Shown one piece after another: positions 42,482 to 51,608 of a stretch of DNA of 64,000 nt. Both the position numbers and the translations under genes were made by a program. Within the stretch, counting starts at the first letter, position 1. Each line of letters starts with the position of its first letter. The DNA comes from Salinimicrobium flavum (GTDB lineage Bacteria; Bacteroidota; Bacteroidia; Flavobacteriales; Flavobacteriaceae). The notes beneath the pieces are model-generated. The model saw only the letters and a list, made by a program, of their open reading frames with translations. It was not told the DNA's origin and ran no database searches. The DNA lies in NCBI RefSeq assembly GCF_042684505.1, contig NZ_JBHULT010000005.1, positions 310,001 through 374,000 on the forward strand. The letters run 5' to 3'.

Positions 42482-43618
42482 ATGGCAAAAACTAAAAAAT
42501 TTACCCGCACAAAAAGGAACAGGCCTTATTTAAATGTCCTGGATTTCATGGTACAGGAAAAAACATTCCTGGCTATTGTAATTATAGGTCTTGTGTTGGC
42601 GGGAATTCTCTCGGGTTATGGACAGGCCGGGATGTGGTTGGGATTCTTCTTTGCGGCATACGCAACAGTGGCCAATGACAGTATTCAGTCTCTTGGGACT
42701 TTCATTGAAAGTAACAAACACAGAAGTTGGTGGTCAATGTGGTTATTTATTGGAGTAATCTTTTTGGCGGTAGTCACCTTTAGCTGGGTCTATTTTGACG
42801 GGGATGTTACTTTTCAACGTTTATTGAGTTCAGACGGAACAACAAAATACCCACATCCCGAAACCTTCAGCTTTTTCCAGATCATTGCTCCGTTGGTACT
42901 GTTGATTCTTACCCGAATGAAGATGCCTGTTTCGACCACTTTCCTTATTCTGAGTGTTTTTAGTGCCGATACCTCCGGGATCACTTCCGTGGTATGGAAA
43001 TCATGGTCGGGTTACATAATGGCATTTATCCTTTCCTTTCTGGTTTGGTATCTGTCTTATAACCTCATTAAAAAATATTTTAAAAGCAGAAAATTCAACA
43101 GAAGTTGGAGTGTTGTACAATGGATAGTTAGTGGAACCCTTTGGGGAGTTTGGGTGATGCAGGACGGTGCAAATATTGCTGTGTTCCTTCCAAGGCAAAT
43201 GGACATGTTTCAATTTCTTATATTCTCTTTGACCATTTTTGCCGGTCTTGGGCTGTTGTTCTACTTACGAGGTGATAAGATCCAGGAAGTTGTTAGTGAG
43301 AAGGTGAGAATATCAGATGTCAGGGCTGCAACATTGGTAGATGCAACCTATGTTATTCTGTTGATCTATAAGTTATTTATAAGCACAGTACCAATGAGTA
43401 CCACCTGGGTTTTTCTAGGGGTTATTGGAGGTAGAGAGATCGCAGTGAGCCTGGCCAGATCCAAGAAAGGTAAAAAACACCGTAAGAAAGCTGGAAAAAT
43501 GATCTTTAGAGACTTCTCTTACGCCATGATAGGACTATTCGTTTCTATCGCTCTTGCTGCAGGAGCCAATTCTGAAATTCGCCGTACCATTGGTGATACA
43601 GTTTCAAGCTGGTTTTAA
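42482..43618 (+). CDS. PiT-family-like inorganic phosphate permease
   Basis: Inner-membrane protein of 378 residues with about ten helices. It is a divergent relative of PiT phosphate/sodium symporters: ANDSIQSLGTF (about residue 61) takes the place of the usual ANDVANAFGT, MPVSTTFLIL that of PVSTTH, and the second half repeats QDGANIAVFLP and VPMSTTWVFLGVIGGREIA. The inverted-repeat signature motifs are thus both present. Phosphate is the likely substrate, another anion cannot be excluded. A terminator follows at 43641. Confidence 0.82.
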   Translation: MAKTKKFTRTKRNRPYLNVLDFMVQEKTFLAIVIIGLVLAGILSGYGQAGMWLGFFFAAYATVANDSIQSLGTFIESNKHRSWWSMWLFIGVIFLAVVTFSWVYFDGDVTFQRLLSSDGTTKYPHPETFSFFQIIAPLVLLILTRMKMPVSTTFLILSVFSADTSGITSVVWKSWSGYIMAFILSFLVWYLSYNLIKKYFKSRKFNRSWSVVQWIVSGTLWGVWVMQDGANIAVFLPRQMDMFQFLIFSLTIFAGLGLLFYLRGDKIQEVVSEKVRISDVRAATLVDATYVILLIYKLFISTVPMSTTWVFLGVIGGREIAVSLARSKKGKKHRKKAGKMIFRDFSYAMIGLFVSIALAAGANSEIRRTIGDTVSSWF

Positions 43619-43640
43619 TTAATAAGTACAGATAAACTTT

Positions 43641-43677
43641 AAATGCGCTTCTTTATTGGAGCGCATTTTTTATTTTT
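43641..43677 (+). terminator. Terminator of the PiT-like gene, overlapping a -7 box
   Basis: AAATGCGCT pairs with AGCGCATTT (43641-43649, 43660-43668), then a T tract. TATTTTTG at 43671-43678 in the tract matches the -7 consensus for the amidohydrolase gene, which starts 17 bases later. Confidence 0.75.
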
Positions 43678-43694
43678 GGTCAAATTTGAATCTG

Positions 43695-45317
43695 ATGAAA
43701 AAAGTACTTCTATCCTTACTTATCTGCGGAATTTTCTTCTCCTGCAATACTAAAGAAGAGGCCGACCTGATGGTGGTCAATGCCAGGGTCTATACCGTGA
43801 ACGATGATTTTCATGTAGCGGAAGCATTCGCCGTTAGGGATGGAAAATTCCTGGCTGTAGGTACTACTGCAGATCTTCTGGAGAAATATGAATCTGTTGA
43901 AACTATAGATGCCGACGGAAAAGCTGTTTACCCCGGACTTATTGATGCTCATGCCCATTTTTTTGGTTTGGGTACCACCTTGCAGCATGTTGATCTAACT
44001 GAAACCACAAGCTTTGAGGAGGTTGTAAACAGGATCACCGAATTTCAGAAGGAAAAAAATGCAGAATTCATAGTAGGAAGGGGATGGGACCAAAACGACT
44101 GGGAAGTGAAAGAGTTCCCTGTAAAAGATACATTGGATATCTTATTTCCCACTACCCCCGTTGCGATCACCAGGATAGATGGGCACGCCTTACTGGCAAA
44201 CCAGGCAGCACTTGATGCTGCAGGGATCACGATCAATACTCCTGCTGAAGGCGGTGAAATCGAAGTAAAGAACGGAAAGCTTACCGGGATCCTTATTGAC
44301 AACCCTATGGCATTGGTGGAGAATGCTATACCTGCAACCAGCCTGGAAGACCAGACGACCGCTTTACTGGATGCTCAAAAAGAAGTTTTTCAATATGGAT
44401 TAACCACTGTGAACGATGCAGGGCTTGACAGACAAGTCATAGAGTTGATCGACAGTTTGCACCAGACCGGGGAACTTGATGTGCGCATCTATTCCATGAT
44501 AAGCAACACCAAAGAAAATCTTGATTATTACCTTGAAAAGGAACCCTTAAAAACTGAAAAGCTAAATGTGGGCTCGGTGAAATTTTATGCAGATGGTGCC
44601 CTTGGCTCCAGGGGTGCAGCTTTAAAAGAACCGTATTCAGATAAACACAATCACTACGGGGCCCTTCTTTCTTCTGTAGCAGATTTTAAGGAAACAGCTA
44701 CACGTATCGCAAAGACAGATTACCAAATGAATACCCATGCCATAGGGGATTCGGCAAATATGGTAGTTCTTAAAACCTATGATTCCCTGTTAGAAGGTAG
44801 AGAAGACCGGCGCTGGAGAGTGGAACACTCCCAGGTGATTGACCAGGAGGATTTTAAATACTTCAGTAAAAATATTATTCCGTCTGTACAGCCTACCCAT
44901 GCAACCAGTGATATGTACTGGGCCGGGGACAGACTTGGAGAAGAGAGGGAGAAAGGCGCCTATGCCTATAAAAAATTATTGGATCAAGCCGACATTATTG
45001 CTCTGGGAACAGATTTTCCGGTAGAAAAAGTAAGTCCTTTCCTAACATTTTACGCTGCGGTGGCAAGGAAGGATTTGGAAAACTGTCCTGATGGAGGTTA
45101 CATGAAGGAACAAACTCTCTCTAGGGAGGAAGCGCTTAAGGGTATGACCATCTGGGCCGCGTACAGCAATTTTGAAGAGGAGGAGAAAGGGAGTATAGAG
45201 GAAGGAAAGTTTGCGGACTTTGTGATACTGGAGCGGGATATCATGGAGATCCCTGAAAGTGAGCTTCCGGATGTGGAAGTGAATGCAACTTACCTGGACG
45301 GGAAAAAAGTTTACTAA
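43695..45317 (+). CDS. Amidohydrolase family lipoprotein (YtcJ-like)
   Basis: Metal-dependent hydrolase of 540 residues from the ATG at 43695. That start is preferred over 43656 because it gives a clean lipoprotein signal (MKKVLLSLLICGIFFSC, Cys17). Amidohydrolase landmarks are PGLIDAHAHFFGLG (metal-binding HxH), GRGWDQNDW, the region SVKFYADGALGSRGAAL, NTHAIGDSAN and the Asp in ALGTDFPVE. It belongs to the amidohydrolase-3/YtcJ group, which acts on amide or formyl bonds with varied substrates. Export as a lipoprotein is common in marine Bacteroidetes. The substrate is unknown. Confidence 0.9.
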   Translation: MKKVLLSLLICGIFFSCNTKEEADLMVVNARVYTVNDDFHVAEAFAVRDGKFLAVGTTADLLEKYESVETIDADGKAVYPGLIDAHAHFFGLGTTLQHVDLTETTSFEEVVNRITEFQKEKNAEFIVGRGWDQNDWEVKEFPVKDTLDILFPTTPVAITRIDGHALLANQAALDAAGITINTPAEGGEIEVKNGKLTGILIDNPMALVENAIPATSLEDQTTALLDAQKEVFQYGLTTVNDAGLDRQVIELIDSLHQTGELDVRIYSMISNTKENLDYYLEKEPLKTEKLNVGSVKFYADGALGSRGAALKEPYSDKHNHYGALLSSVADFKETATRIAKTDYQMNTHAIGDSANMVVLKTYDSLLEGREDRRWRVEHSQVIDQEDFKYFSKNIIPSVQPTHATSDMYWAGDRLGEEREKGAYAYKKLLDQADIIALGTDFPVEKVSPFLTFYAAVARKDLENCPDGGYMKEQTLSREEALKGMTIWAAYSNFEEEEKGSIEEGKFADFVILERDIMEIPESELPDVEVNATYLDGKKVY

Positions 45318-45555
45318 AGCAGGAGATACCTGTGCAAGATCAGTGGTGAAAAAACCAGATGACTAATCACTATATAAGTTGGTTATCTGGTCATGCATTT
45401 CAACAATGCTGAGAACAGGGACCCTGAAGACATTTTTTAACGCAAGTTTGCTCTTTAGATACCTCTCGACTCCGCTCGAGGAGACGATTGAATATTACTT
45501 CACCCCAAAGGAAACTTTGCCGAATTAAAACTAAGCGAAGGAATTCTTATGAAAA

Positions 45556-46326
45556 TTATTTTCCACCATTGGCAACAAGGTCCAACCTGCATTTTTCGTC
45601 AAAATCCAGGATTTGTTCTTCATTTTCAATTTGGTTGACAGCACTGGCAAAATCAATGGATCCGGCCATTAGACAATCTGCAACATTGCAGTGTGCTTTA
45701 TAGGCCGGGTCAGTATCTTCATGGGGAGATTGCGCCGGGCTCCCATTGTTCACCAGTCCAAAAAGGTGGCCAAATTCATGTCTCAGGATGGTGTGTTCTA
45801 TTTCGGTTTTAGTGACATTAGAAGAGGATGCCGCCATATCCTGGACGTCTTTTTCAAAAATTACAATGGAAGAACTGGAATACGCTTTTCCAAGGATCCT
45901 TTCATCGGAATTTTCCAATTCAAGCGAAGCTTCACTAATATTATCTGCGAAATAGATAAAAGCGGTCAGTTGTTTATCGGTATTAAAGACCGTTCGGTTT
46001 TGCTTTTCGATTTCCCTGACTTCTGAGATGGAAAGAATACCTTTTTCAGGAGATGGAATTGCCCGTTCAGAAAAGATGATTCCCGCAGGTTTATTCAAAT
46101 ACTTTTTAAGAAAATTTTCCAGAACCGTGAGAGTGCTCTGGGTAGGGTTATAACCGTTTACATAAACTATTTCCACCTTTAAAGATGTGTAATTCTCATC
46201 ACTTAAAAAATCTCTTGCAGAAGCTCCAAGTATCTTCTTGTCACTTGCAGGTTCATCAACAGTACATCCTGTTAGCACCAAAGTAAATGTGGTAAGAATT
46301 ACAATTAAATATCTTTTGAAATTCAT
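45556..46326 (-). CDS. Lipoprotein zinc metalloprotease, archaemetzincin-like
   Basis: Lipoprotein of 256 residues (lipobox LTGC, Cys21). Zinc motif HEFGHLFGLV at 183-192 (His183, Glu184, His187), followed after an insertion by HCNVADCLM at 212-220. Together this is the archaemetzincin pattern HExxHxxGxxHCx4CxM, but with about 19 residues inserted between the glycine helix and the third His, and with Asn193-Asn194 at the normal position. The rest (EIVYVNGYNPTQSTLTVLENFL) fits the metzincin N-terminal subdomain. It is probably active as a periplasmic or surface protease, substrate unknown. It lies 10 bases after the methyltransferase stop, in an operon. Confidence 0.82.
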   Translation of the reverse strand: MNFKRYLIVILTTFTLVLTGCTVDEPASDKKILGASARDFLSDENYTSLKVEIVYVNGYNPTQSTLTVLENFLKKYLNKPAGIIFSERAIPSPEKGILSISEVREIEKQNRTVFNTDKQLTAFIYFADNISEASLELENSDERILGKAYSSSSIVIFEKDVQDMAASSSNVTKTEIEHTILRHEFGHLFGLVNNGSPAQSPHEDTDPAYKAHCNVADCLMAGSIDFASAVNQIENEEQILDFDEKCRLDLVANGGK

Positions 46327-46336
46327 CGAAAAACCT

Positions 46337-47068
46337 TTATTTTTTAAAAGTCAATTTTGCCAAATAGTCGTAATGTTCTCCTTCTTTAACGAGTTCACAA
46401 AGAAAACCATTTTTTGCTGCCGCTAAAGATAAGGAATCAAAGTCCAGATACAACCAGTCAAAATTATTCGAGGTCTCTCCTTTATAGTTAAGACTATACA
46501 TCAATTCCCCGTAATATCCCTGTGCTGTATCGATCCAGATACCGCCATCTTCATCTGGATCAAAAAGATAAATAAGATCTGAAGAATCTATAAGCACTTG
46601 TCCGGCTTCTTTCAGGAGAGACTTCAGCTTCAGGAAGAAAGCATCCAGGTTTCTCATTTTTCCAATGATTCCCGTGCCGTTCATCAACATTAGGATAGTA
46701 TCGAACTTCTGTTCTGACAGGTCCTCAAAAGCGATATTTTGTGCATTTTTCAATCCGCGTTGCCGGCAGACTTCAATGGCCCCCGCCGAAATGTCGATCG
46801 CTGTTACAGGAAGTCCTTTTTCCTGTTCAAGATAAAGAGAATGACTTCCTGCTCCACACCCTACATCAAGAGTGTCCCCCTGGCAGAGGGAAAGAGCTGT
46901 TTGCTCTAGAACAGGCATTTCCTGGTAATTTCTGAAGAGGTAGGCTACAGGTATGACATCTTCGTCAAAATCTGGGGAAAGCACCTTGATCTCCTCTTCG
47001 GCACCGGTTTCATAGAAAGCTTTTATAGCCTTTCCGAAGATATCTGTATCTTTTTTTTGATCATTCAT
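46337..47068 (-). CDS. Class I SAM-dependent methyltransferase
   Basis: Protein of 243 residues with a Rossmann methyltransferase core: motif I TLDVGCGAGSHSLYLE at about 72-87, motif II VTAIDISAGAIEVC, and FDTILMLMNGTGIIG. The acceptor is unknown. It reads first in a two-gene minus-strand unit with the metalloprotease, which may or may not be a functional link. No signal peptide, so cytoplasmic. Confidence 0.85.
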   Translation of the reverse strand: MNDQKKDTDIFGKAIKAFYETGAEEEIKVLSPDFDEDVIPVAYLFRNYQEMPVLEQTALSLCQGDTLDVGCGAGSHSLYLEQEKGLPVTAIDISAGAIEVCRQRGLKNAQNIAFEDLSEQKFDTILMLMNGTGIIGKMRNLDAFFLKLKSLLKEAGQVLIDSSDLIYLFDPDEDGGIWIDTAQGYYGELMYSLNYKGETSNNFDWLYLDFDSLSLAAAKNGFLCELVKEGEHYDYLAKLTFKK

Positions 47069-47081
47069 CTTTCGTTCTTTT

Positions 47082-47089
47082 TATCTTTG
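47082..47089 (+). promoter_or_regulatory. -7 promoter box directly before the YkgJ gene
   Basis: TATCTTTG with a TTTG 22 bases upstream (47056-47059). Only 4 bases separate the box from the ATG at 47094, so the mRNA is expected to be leaderless. Confidence 0.65.
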
Positions 47090-47093
47090 CAAC

Positions 47094-47585
47094 ATGCAGG
47101 AAGAATTAAATGAGCTCCCCCAAAGGGCCAAAGATAAGCATAAGGAGAATAAAAAATTTTTCCAAAAACTTAAAAAGAAGCCGCCCAGGCAACTGGACCG
47201 GCAGATGCAGGAGATCCATGATCAAGAATTTGAGCGAACAGATTGCCTGAAGTGCGCCAACTGCTGTAAAACAACCGGCCCCCTTTTTACTCCCAGGGAT
47301 ATTGAACGTATTTCAAAACACCTCAAGGTAAAGCCCCGGCAATTCACAGAGCAATACCTCCGGATAGATGAAGATAATGACTATGTACTGCAGGAAGTGC
47401 CCTGTTCTTTTCTGGCTGCAGACAATCATTGTCTCATTTACGAAGTTCGTCCAAAGGCCTGCAGTGAATTCCCGCACACTGACCGAAAGGATTTTCACAA
47501 GATCACAAATCTTACCTTGAAAAATGTAGCTATTTGTCCGGCCGCTTTCAGAATAGTGGAGGAGATGAAAAAGAGGATAGGTTAA
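47094..47585 (+). CDS. YkgJ-type cysteine-cluster protein
   Basis: Cytoplasmic protein of 163 residues with the YkgJ metal-binding pattern: CLKCANCC at about 52-59, then CSFLAADNHCLIYEVRPKACSEFPH. These cysteines are thought to bind zinc or an iron-sulfur cluster; the role is undefined. The N-terminus is basic and helical. The start codon directly follows a promoter -7 box. Confidence 0.85.
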   Translation: MQEELNELPQRAKDKHKENKKFFQKLKKKPPRQLDRQMQEIHDQEFERTDCLKCANCCKTTGPLFTPRDIERISKHLKVKPRQFTEQYLRIDEDNDYVLQEVPCSFLAADNHCLIYEVRPKACSEFPHTDRKDFHKITNLTLKNVAICPAAFRIVEEMKKRIG

Positions 47586-47665
47586 CTCTGTTTCGGGTTT
47601 CGGGTTACGCACATCCCGCAACTAGCCTGCATCTTAAAAAGGATATCAGGAAAGATTTTGCAGGT

Positions 47666-48010
47666 ATGGCAAAAGATTATTTGAGTTCCGGGGCAAAATA
47701 CCTTAAAAAGAATCAGAAGAATTATCAGCTTATCAAGGAAAGAATAGAACTCAACGAAGCTATGGCAGATCTTTATTCCGATGATCTAAAAAAGGTGGAA
47801 AAATTTCTACGTAAGAAGGATCTGGCCGATTTTGATGCCAAACACCTTATGATCGTTGCATTTTTAAAGAGGGCGGTTTCCCTCAATGACAATTCTCCCG
47901 AAGCAGAAAAATGGGCTGACTACTTTGCTGCTCAAAATAACGAGGCTTACGAGGTGCGGTGGAAGTTATTTTCCAGGGACAAAGAAGCTTTTGCAGAAAG
48001 TAATCTTTAG
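47666..48010 (+). CDS. Hypothetical helical protein
   Basis: Frame open from 47534, which would overlap the YkgJ gene, but the internal ATG at 47666 gives a sensible 114-residue product (MAKDYLSSGAKYLKKNQKNY). It is charged, mostly helical and without membrane segment; no family recognised. Probably cotranscribed with YkgJ 81 bases upstream. Its stop codon overlaps that of the convergent DUF1343 gene (48007-48010). Confidence 0.6.
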   Translation: MAKDYLSSGAKYLKKNQKNYQLIKERIELNEAMADLYSDDLKKVEKFLRKKDLADFDAKHLMIVAFLKRAVSLNDNSPEAEKWADYFAAQNNEAYEVRWKLFSRDKEAFAESNL

Positions 48011-49239
48011 TATAGGAGATAACTTACCCTGATCTTATTGAATGCTTTCAGCCCCGGTTGCCAGCTTTCCCTGATCGTTTCCTCACTTAACCCCTTTTCG
48101 ATCTGTCTGCTTAGGTTTTCAGTCCCCGCGAGATTGGTGAAGAAATTATTGAAAAATTCAGATTTTTCGCTCGTATCTCTGTAGGCATTGATCAGCCACT
48201 CCAGGTTGATTCGGTCCAGTGCGGGACCTGATGAAAGATCCTTACCATAGCAGGTTTTTCCAAGATGTTTAGGCGATTTAGCACCCTCATTTGACTGAGG
48301 GGTATATTGAAAATCATACTTTTCACGAGGTAGGAAAGGAGAGCCAAAGACCTGGAATTGTTTATCGGTTCCCCGACCGGCATTCACATTGGTTCCTTCA
48401 AAAAAACAAAGACTGGGATAAAGATTGATGGCCCGTGCATTAGGTAGGTTAGGCGAAGGTTTCACCGGAAGATCATACTCCAGTTGGTGATCGTAATTCT
48501 CGATCCTGATCACATGTAAGTCTGTTTCTATCCCATTTTCCAACCACTTTTCTCCATTGATCATTTGAGCGTATTCTCCAATGGTCATTCCATAGACCAC
48601 AGGAACGGGATGCATGCCGACAAAACTTTTGTGCTGAGGTTCCAGTACCGGGCCGTCTATATAATGCGCGTTGGGGTTTGGTCTGTCAAGCAGGATCACC
48701 GGAAGATCATTTTCTGCAGCGGCTTCCATCACGTAATGAAGTGTGGAAATATAAGTATAGAAACGCAAGCCAACATCCTGCAGGTCAAAGACCAGGATGT
48801 CCAAATCCTGCAATTGTGAGGAAGTTGGTTTTTTGTTGTTTCCGTACAGAGAGATCACCGGCAGACCTGTTTGAGTATCTTTTCCATCTTTGATAAGTTC
48901 TCCTGCATCAGCCGTGCCTCTAAAACCATGTTCGGGTGCGAAAACCTTCCGTAGATCAACATCGAGGGAGAGCAGGGAATCTACGAGGTGAACATTGCCA
49001 TTTTCGGTAGGGATAATACTGGTTTGATTCCCGATCAATCCCACCTTTTTCCCGGCTAACAATGGCAGGTATTCCTCAAATCGTGCAGCTCCCAAACGGA
49101 GTTCTTTTTTTACTTCCTCTGGAGATCCTTCCGTAGCAACAGGCGTCATAACCTGATCCTGTTGTGAGGAGGTGTTTCCGCAGGCGGTGACCGTAATAAA
49201 TACGAATAAAAATGTACTTTTGAGGAATCTAAAAATCAT
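48007..49239 (-). CDS. DUF1343 lipoprotein, probable exo-beta-N-acetylmuramidase (NamZ-like)
   Basis: Lipoprotein of 410 residues (VTAC lipobox, Cys20). DUF1343 landmarks are GLIGNQTSI, FAPEHGFRG, KDTQTGLPVISLYG, FDLQDVGLRFYTYISTL and LPVILLDRPNPN. Members were shown to be exo-lytic N-acetylmuramidases (NamZ, glycoside hydrolase family 171) that release MurNAc from peptidoglycan fragments. Here it would act in the periplasm or on the surface in muropeptide recovery; no MurNAc transport genes are adjacent. The assignment is from the family. Confidence 0.88.
   Translation of the reverse strand: MIFRFLKSTFLFVFITVTACGNTSSQQDQVMTPVATEGSPEEVKKELRLGAARFEEYLPLLAGKKVGLIGNQTSIIPTENGNVHLVDSLLSLDVDLRKVFAPEHGFRGTADAGELIKDGKDTQTGLPVISLYGNNKKPTSSQLQDLDILVFDLQDVGLRFYTYISTLHYVMEAAAENDLPVILLDRPNPNAHYIDGPVLEPQHKSFVGMHPVPVVYGMTIGEYAQMINGEKWLENGIETDLHVIRIENYDHQLEYDLPVKPSPNLPNARAINLYPSLCFFEGTNVNAGRGTDKQFQVFGSPFLPREKYDFQYTPQSNEGAKSPKHLGKTCYGKDLSSGPALDRINLEWLINAYRDTSEKSEFFNNFFTNLAGTENLSRQIEKGLSEETIRESWQPGLKAFNKIRVSYLLY
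49215..49222 (+). promoter_or_regulatory. Candidate -7 box of the permease gene
   Basis: TACTTTTG 26 bases before the TTG start at 49249; a second identical TACTTTTG (49244-49251) overlaps the start codon itself. Confidence 0.4.
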
Positions 49240-49248
49240 AAGCTACTT

Positions 49249-50484
49249 TTGAATCTGGAATTTTTTATAGCCAAACGCCTTATAAGTGCGAAGCAGCACA
49301 AAAGTAGCATTTCGGCCCCAATAATTAAAATTGCCATAGTGGCCATCGCTATTGGGGTTATAATGATGCTTGTCTCTTTTGCGACCGGAATTGGGCTACA
49401 GCAGAAGATACGTGAAAAAATGTCGGCTTTTACCGGCCACGTCACTATTTCCAACTACGATAATAATAATTCCCAGATCTCCCTCAAGCCAATATCCTTA
49501 GACCAGGATTTTTACCCTGAGTTCACCAGCGTGGAAGGGGTGGAGCATGTGCAGGCCACGGCCTATAAAGGTGGGGTGATACGAACAGCTACAGATTTTG
49601 AGGGGATCATCGTCAAAGGTATCGGAAAAGATTATAAATGGAATTATTTTAAAGATTTCCTGGTAGCCGGAAGTATTCCCGATTATACCGACCGGCTGCA
49701 TGATAAAGTTCTCATTTCCGAATATATTGCCAAAAGGCTTGGATTCAAAGTGGGGGATAAGGTGATAACTTATTTTTTAAGGGAAGATAGCAGTAAAACT
49801 CCGCTGTTAAGGGCCTTTGAGGTGCAGGGGATTTACAATTCAGGTTTTCAGGAGTTCGATGAGCTATACATGCTGGCGGACATAAGGCATATTCAACGGC
49901 TCAACAAATGGGAAGAGGATGAGATTGGGAATTTCGAGGTATTCCTGACAGATTTCAAAAACCTGGATCAAAAAGGGCAGGAGATCTATGAGAACACCGG
50001 GTCTTTTCTGGATACCCGCACCATAAAACAAAAGTATTATTCCATTTTTGAATGGTTATCGCTCTTTGATTTTAATATTGCCCTTATCATAGGGATAATG
50101 ATCCTTGTGGCCGGGATCAATATGATCACCGCACTGCTGGTATTGATCCTGGAACGCACCCAAATGATAGGAATCCTCAAAGCTTTGGGAAGCAGCGACT
50201 GGAGTGTTCGTAAGATCTTCCTGTACAATGCCGGATATTTGATCCTCCTTGGGTTATTCTGGGGTAACTTGATAGGGCTGGGGCTGCTTTTCGCACAAAA
50301 GTACCTGAAGCTCATTCCACTCAATCCTGAAACATATTACGTAACAGAAGCACCGGTTTATATTGGCTGGGAATACATCCTGGCGGTGAACGCAGGCACC
50401 CTGTTGTTATGTATGCTAATGTTGCTGCTCCCGTCTTACATCATTACCAGGATCTCTCCGGTCAAGGCTATGAAGTTCGATTAG
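49249..50484 (+). CDS. LolC/LolE-type ABC transporter permease (FtsX family)
   Basis: Inner-membrane permease of 411 residues with the MacB/FtsX layout: TM1 at about 27-47 (IIKIAIVAIAIGVIMMLVSFA), a large periplasmic domain, then three helices in the last third. It starts with TTG at 49249, since NLEFFIAKRLISAKQHKSSIS is conserved in flavobacterial relatives. It is probably part of a lipoprotein-release system; the ATPase (LolD) is not adjacent. It diverges from the NamZ-like gene with only 9 bases between their starts. Confidence 0.88.
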   Translation: MNLEFFIAKRLISAKQHKSSISAPIIKIAIVAIAIGVIMMLVSFATGIGLQQKIREKMSAFTGHVTISNYDNNNSQISLKPISLDQDFYPEFTSVEGVEHVQATAYKGGVIRTATDFEGIIVKGIGKDYKWNYFKDFLVAGSIPDYTDRLHDKVLISEYIAKRLGFKVGDKVITYFLREDSSKTPLLRAFEVQGIYNSGFQEFDELYMLADIRHIQRLNKWEEDEIGNFEVFLTDFKNLDQKGQEIYENTGSFLDTRTIKQKYYSIFEWLSLFDFNIALIIGIMILVAGINMITALLVLILERTQMIGILKALGSSDWSVRKIFLYNAGYLILLGLFWGNLIGLGLLFAQKYLKLIPLNPETYYVTEAPVYIGWEYILAVNAGTLLLCMLMLLLPSYIITRISPVKAMKFD

Positions 50485-50547
50485 GTCTGGCTATAAGGTA
50501 ATGCATAAGCCTTTTTCCCGACCTATTCCAAAACCTGCTTTTTTTTC

Positions 50548-50555
50548 TACCTTTG
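50548..50555 (+). promoter_or_regulatory. -7 promoter box of the cysteine synthase gene
   Basis: TACCTTTG in a TTTGCAGCC context, 19 bases before the start codon. Confidence 0.6.
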
Positions 50556-50574
50556 CAGCCGCAAAAAATGAGAT

Positions 50575-51555
50575 ATGGAATACGCTGAAAATATATTAGG
50601 TACCATTGGGAATACGCCCCTTGTTAAGATCAATAAACTGGCAGAGGAGATCGACGCCCTGGTACTTGCAAAATACGAAACCTTTAATCCCGGAAACTCG
50701 GTTAAGGACCGCATGGCGGTTAAGATGATCGAAGATGCCGAAGCCGCAGGTTTACTTAAACCGGGGGGAACTATCATTGAGGGGACTTCCGGAAATACAG
50801 GAATGGGTCTTGCCCTGGTCGCTATTGTAAAAGGTTACAAGATGATCTGCGTAATTGCAGATAAGCAATCAAAGGAGAAGATCGACATACTTCGTGCGGT
50901 GGGTAGTGAAGTGGTGGTATGTCCTACAGATGTGCAGCCTGATGATCCTAGATCATATTATTCTACTTCTAAAAGACTGGCCGAAGAAACTCCGAATTCC
51001 TGGTATGTAAATCAATATGATAATCTTTCAAACCGAAAGGCTCATTACGAGACCACCGGTCCTGAGATCTGGAGACAGACAGATGGGAAAGTAACTCACT
51101 TTGTTGTGGGAGTCGGTACCGGCGGAACTATTTCTGGGGTTGGAAAATATTTAAAAGAACAAAACCCTAATATCAAAGTCTGGGGGATCGATACCTACGG
51201 TTCGGTTTTCAAAAAATACCATGAAACGGGAGAGTTTGATGAAAAGGAGATCTATCCATATGTTACCGAAGGGATAGGTGAAGATATACTTCCGAAGAAT
51301 GTTGACTTTAGTATTATTGACGGGTTCACAAAGGTGACCGATAAAGATGCGGCTATCTATACTCAAAAGCTTGCCAAAGAAGAAGGAATGTTCCTTGGGA
51401 ACAGTGCAGGTGCCGCCATGAAAGGTTTGTTGCAGCTTAAGGAGCACTTCAAGAAAGATGATGTGGTTGTTGTTTTGTTTCATGACCACGGAAGCCGTTA
51501 TGTTGGGAAAATGTTCAACGATGAATGGATGCGGAAAATGGGATATATTGAATAA
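50575..51555 (+). CDS. PLP-dependent cysteine synthase/cystathionine beta-synthase family protein
   Basis: Fold-type II PLP enzyme of 326 residues. The PLP-binding lysine is Lys44 in FNPGNSVKDRMA, the substrate loop is GTSGNTGMGLAL (69-80), and the phosphate loop is GTGGTISGVGKY. The segment CPTDVQPDDPRSYYS is typical of the cystathionine beta-synthase-like branch, so it may take homocysteine and serine or O-acetylserine and sulfide. No CBS regulatory domains are attached. A bidirectional terminator follows. Confidence 0.9.
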   Translation: MEYAENILGTIGNTPLVKINKLAEEIDALVLAKYETFNPGNSVKDRMAVKMIEDAEAAGLLKPGGTIIEGTSGNTGMGLALVAIVKGYKMICVIADKQSKEKIDILRAVGSEVVVCPTDVQPDDPRSYYSTSKRLAEETPNSWYVNQYDNLSNRKAHYETTGPEIWRQTDGKVTHFVVGVGTGGTISGVGKYLKEQNPNIKVWGIDTYGSVFKKYHETGEFDEKEIYPYVTEGIGEDILPKNVDFSIIDGFTKVTDKDAAIYTQKLAKEEGMFLGNSAGAAMKGLLQLKEHFKKDDVVVVLFHDHGSRYVGKMFNDEWMRKMGYIE

Positions 51556-51577
51556 AATATTTCTTCCGGATAATAGT

Positions 51578-51608
51578 AGAGCTGTCTTATTGGCAGCTCT
51601 TTTTATTT
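51578..51608. terminator. Bidirectional terminator
   Basis: AGAGCTG and CAGCTCT form a 7-bp stem with a T run after it; the opposite side ends the gene at 51603. Confidence 0.75.

Noticed and set aside
45461..45485. Hairpin CTCGACTCCGCTCGAG as a terminator
   Set aside because: No T tract on either side; it looks like a common dispersed repeat fragment of Flavobacteria.
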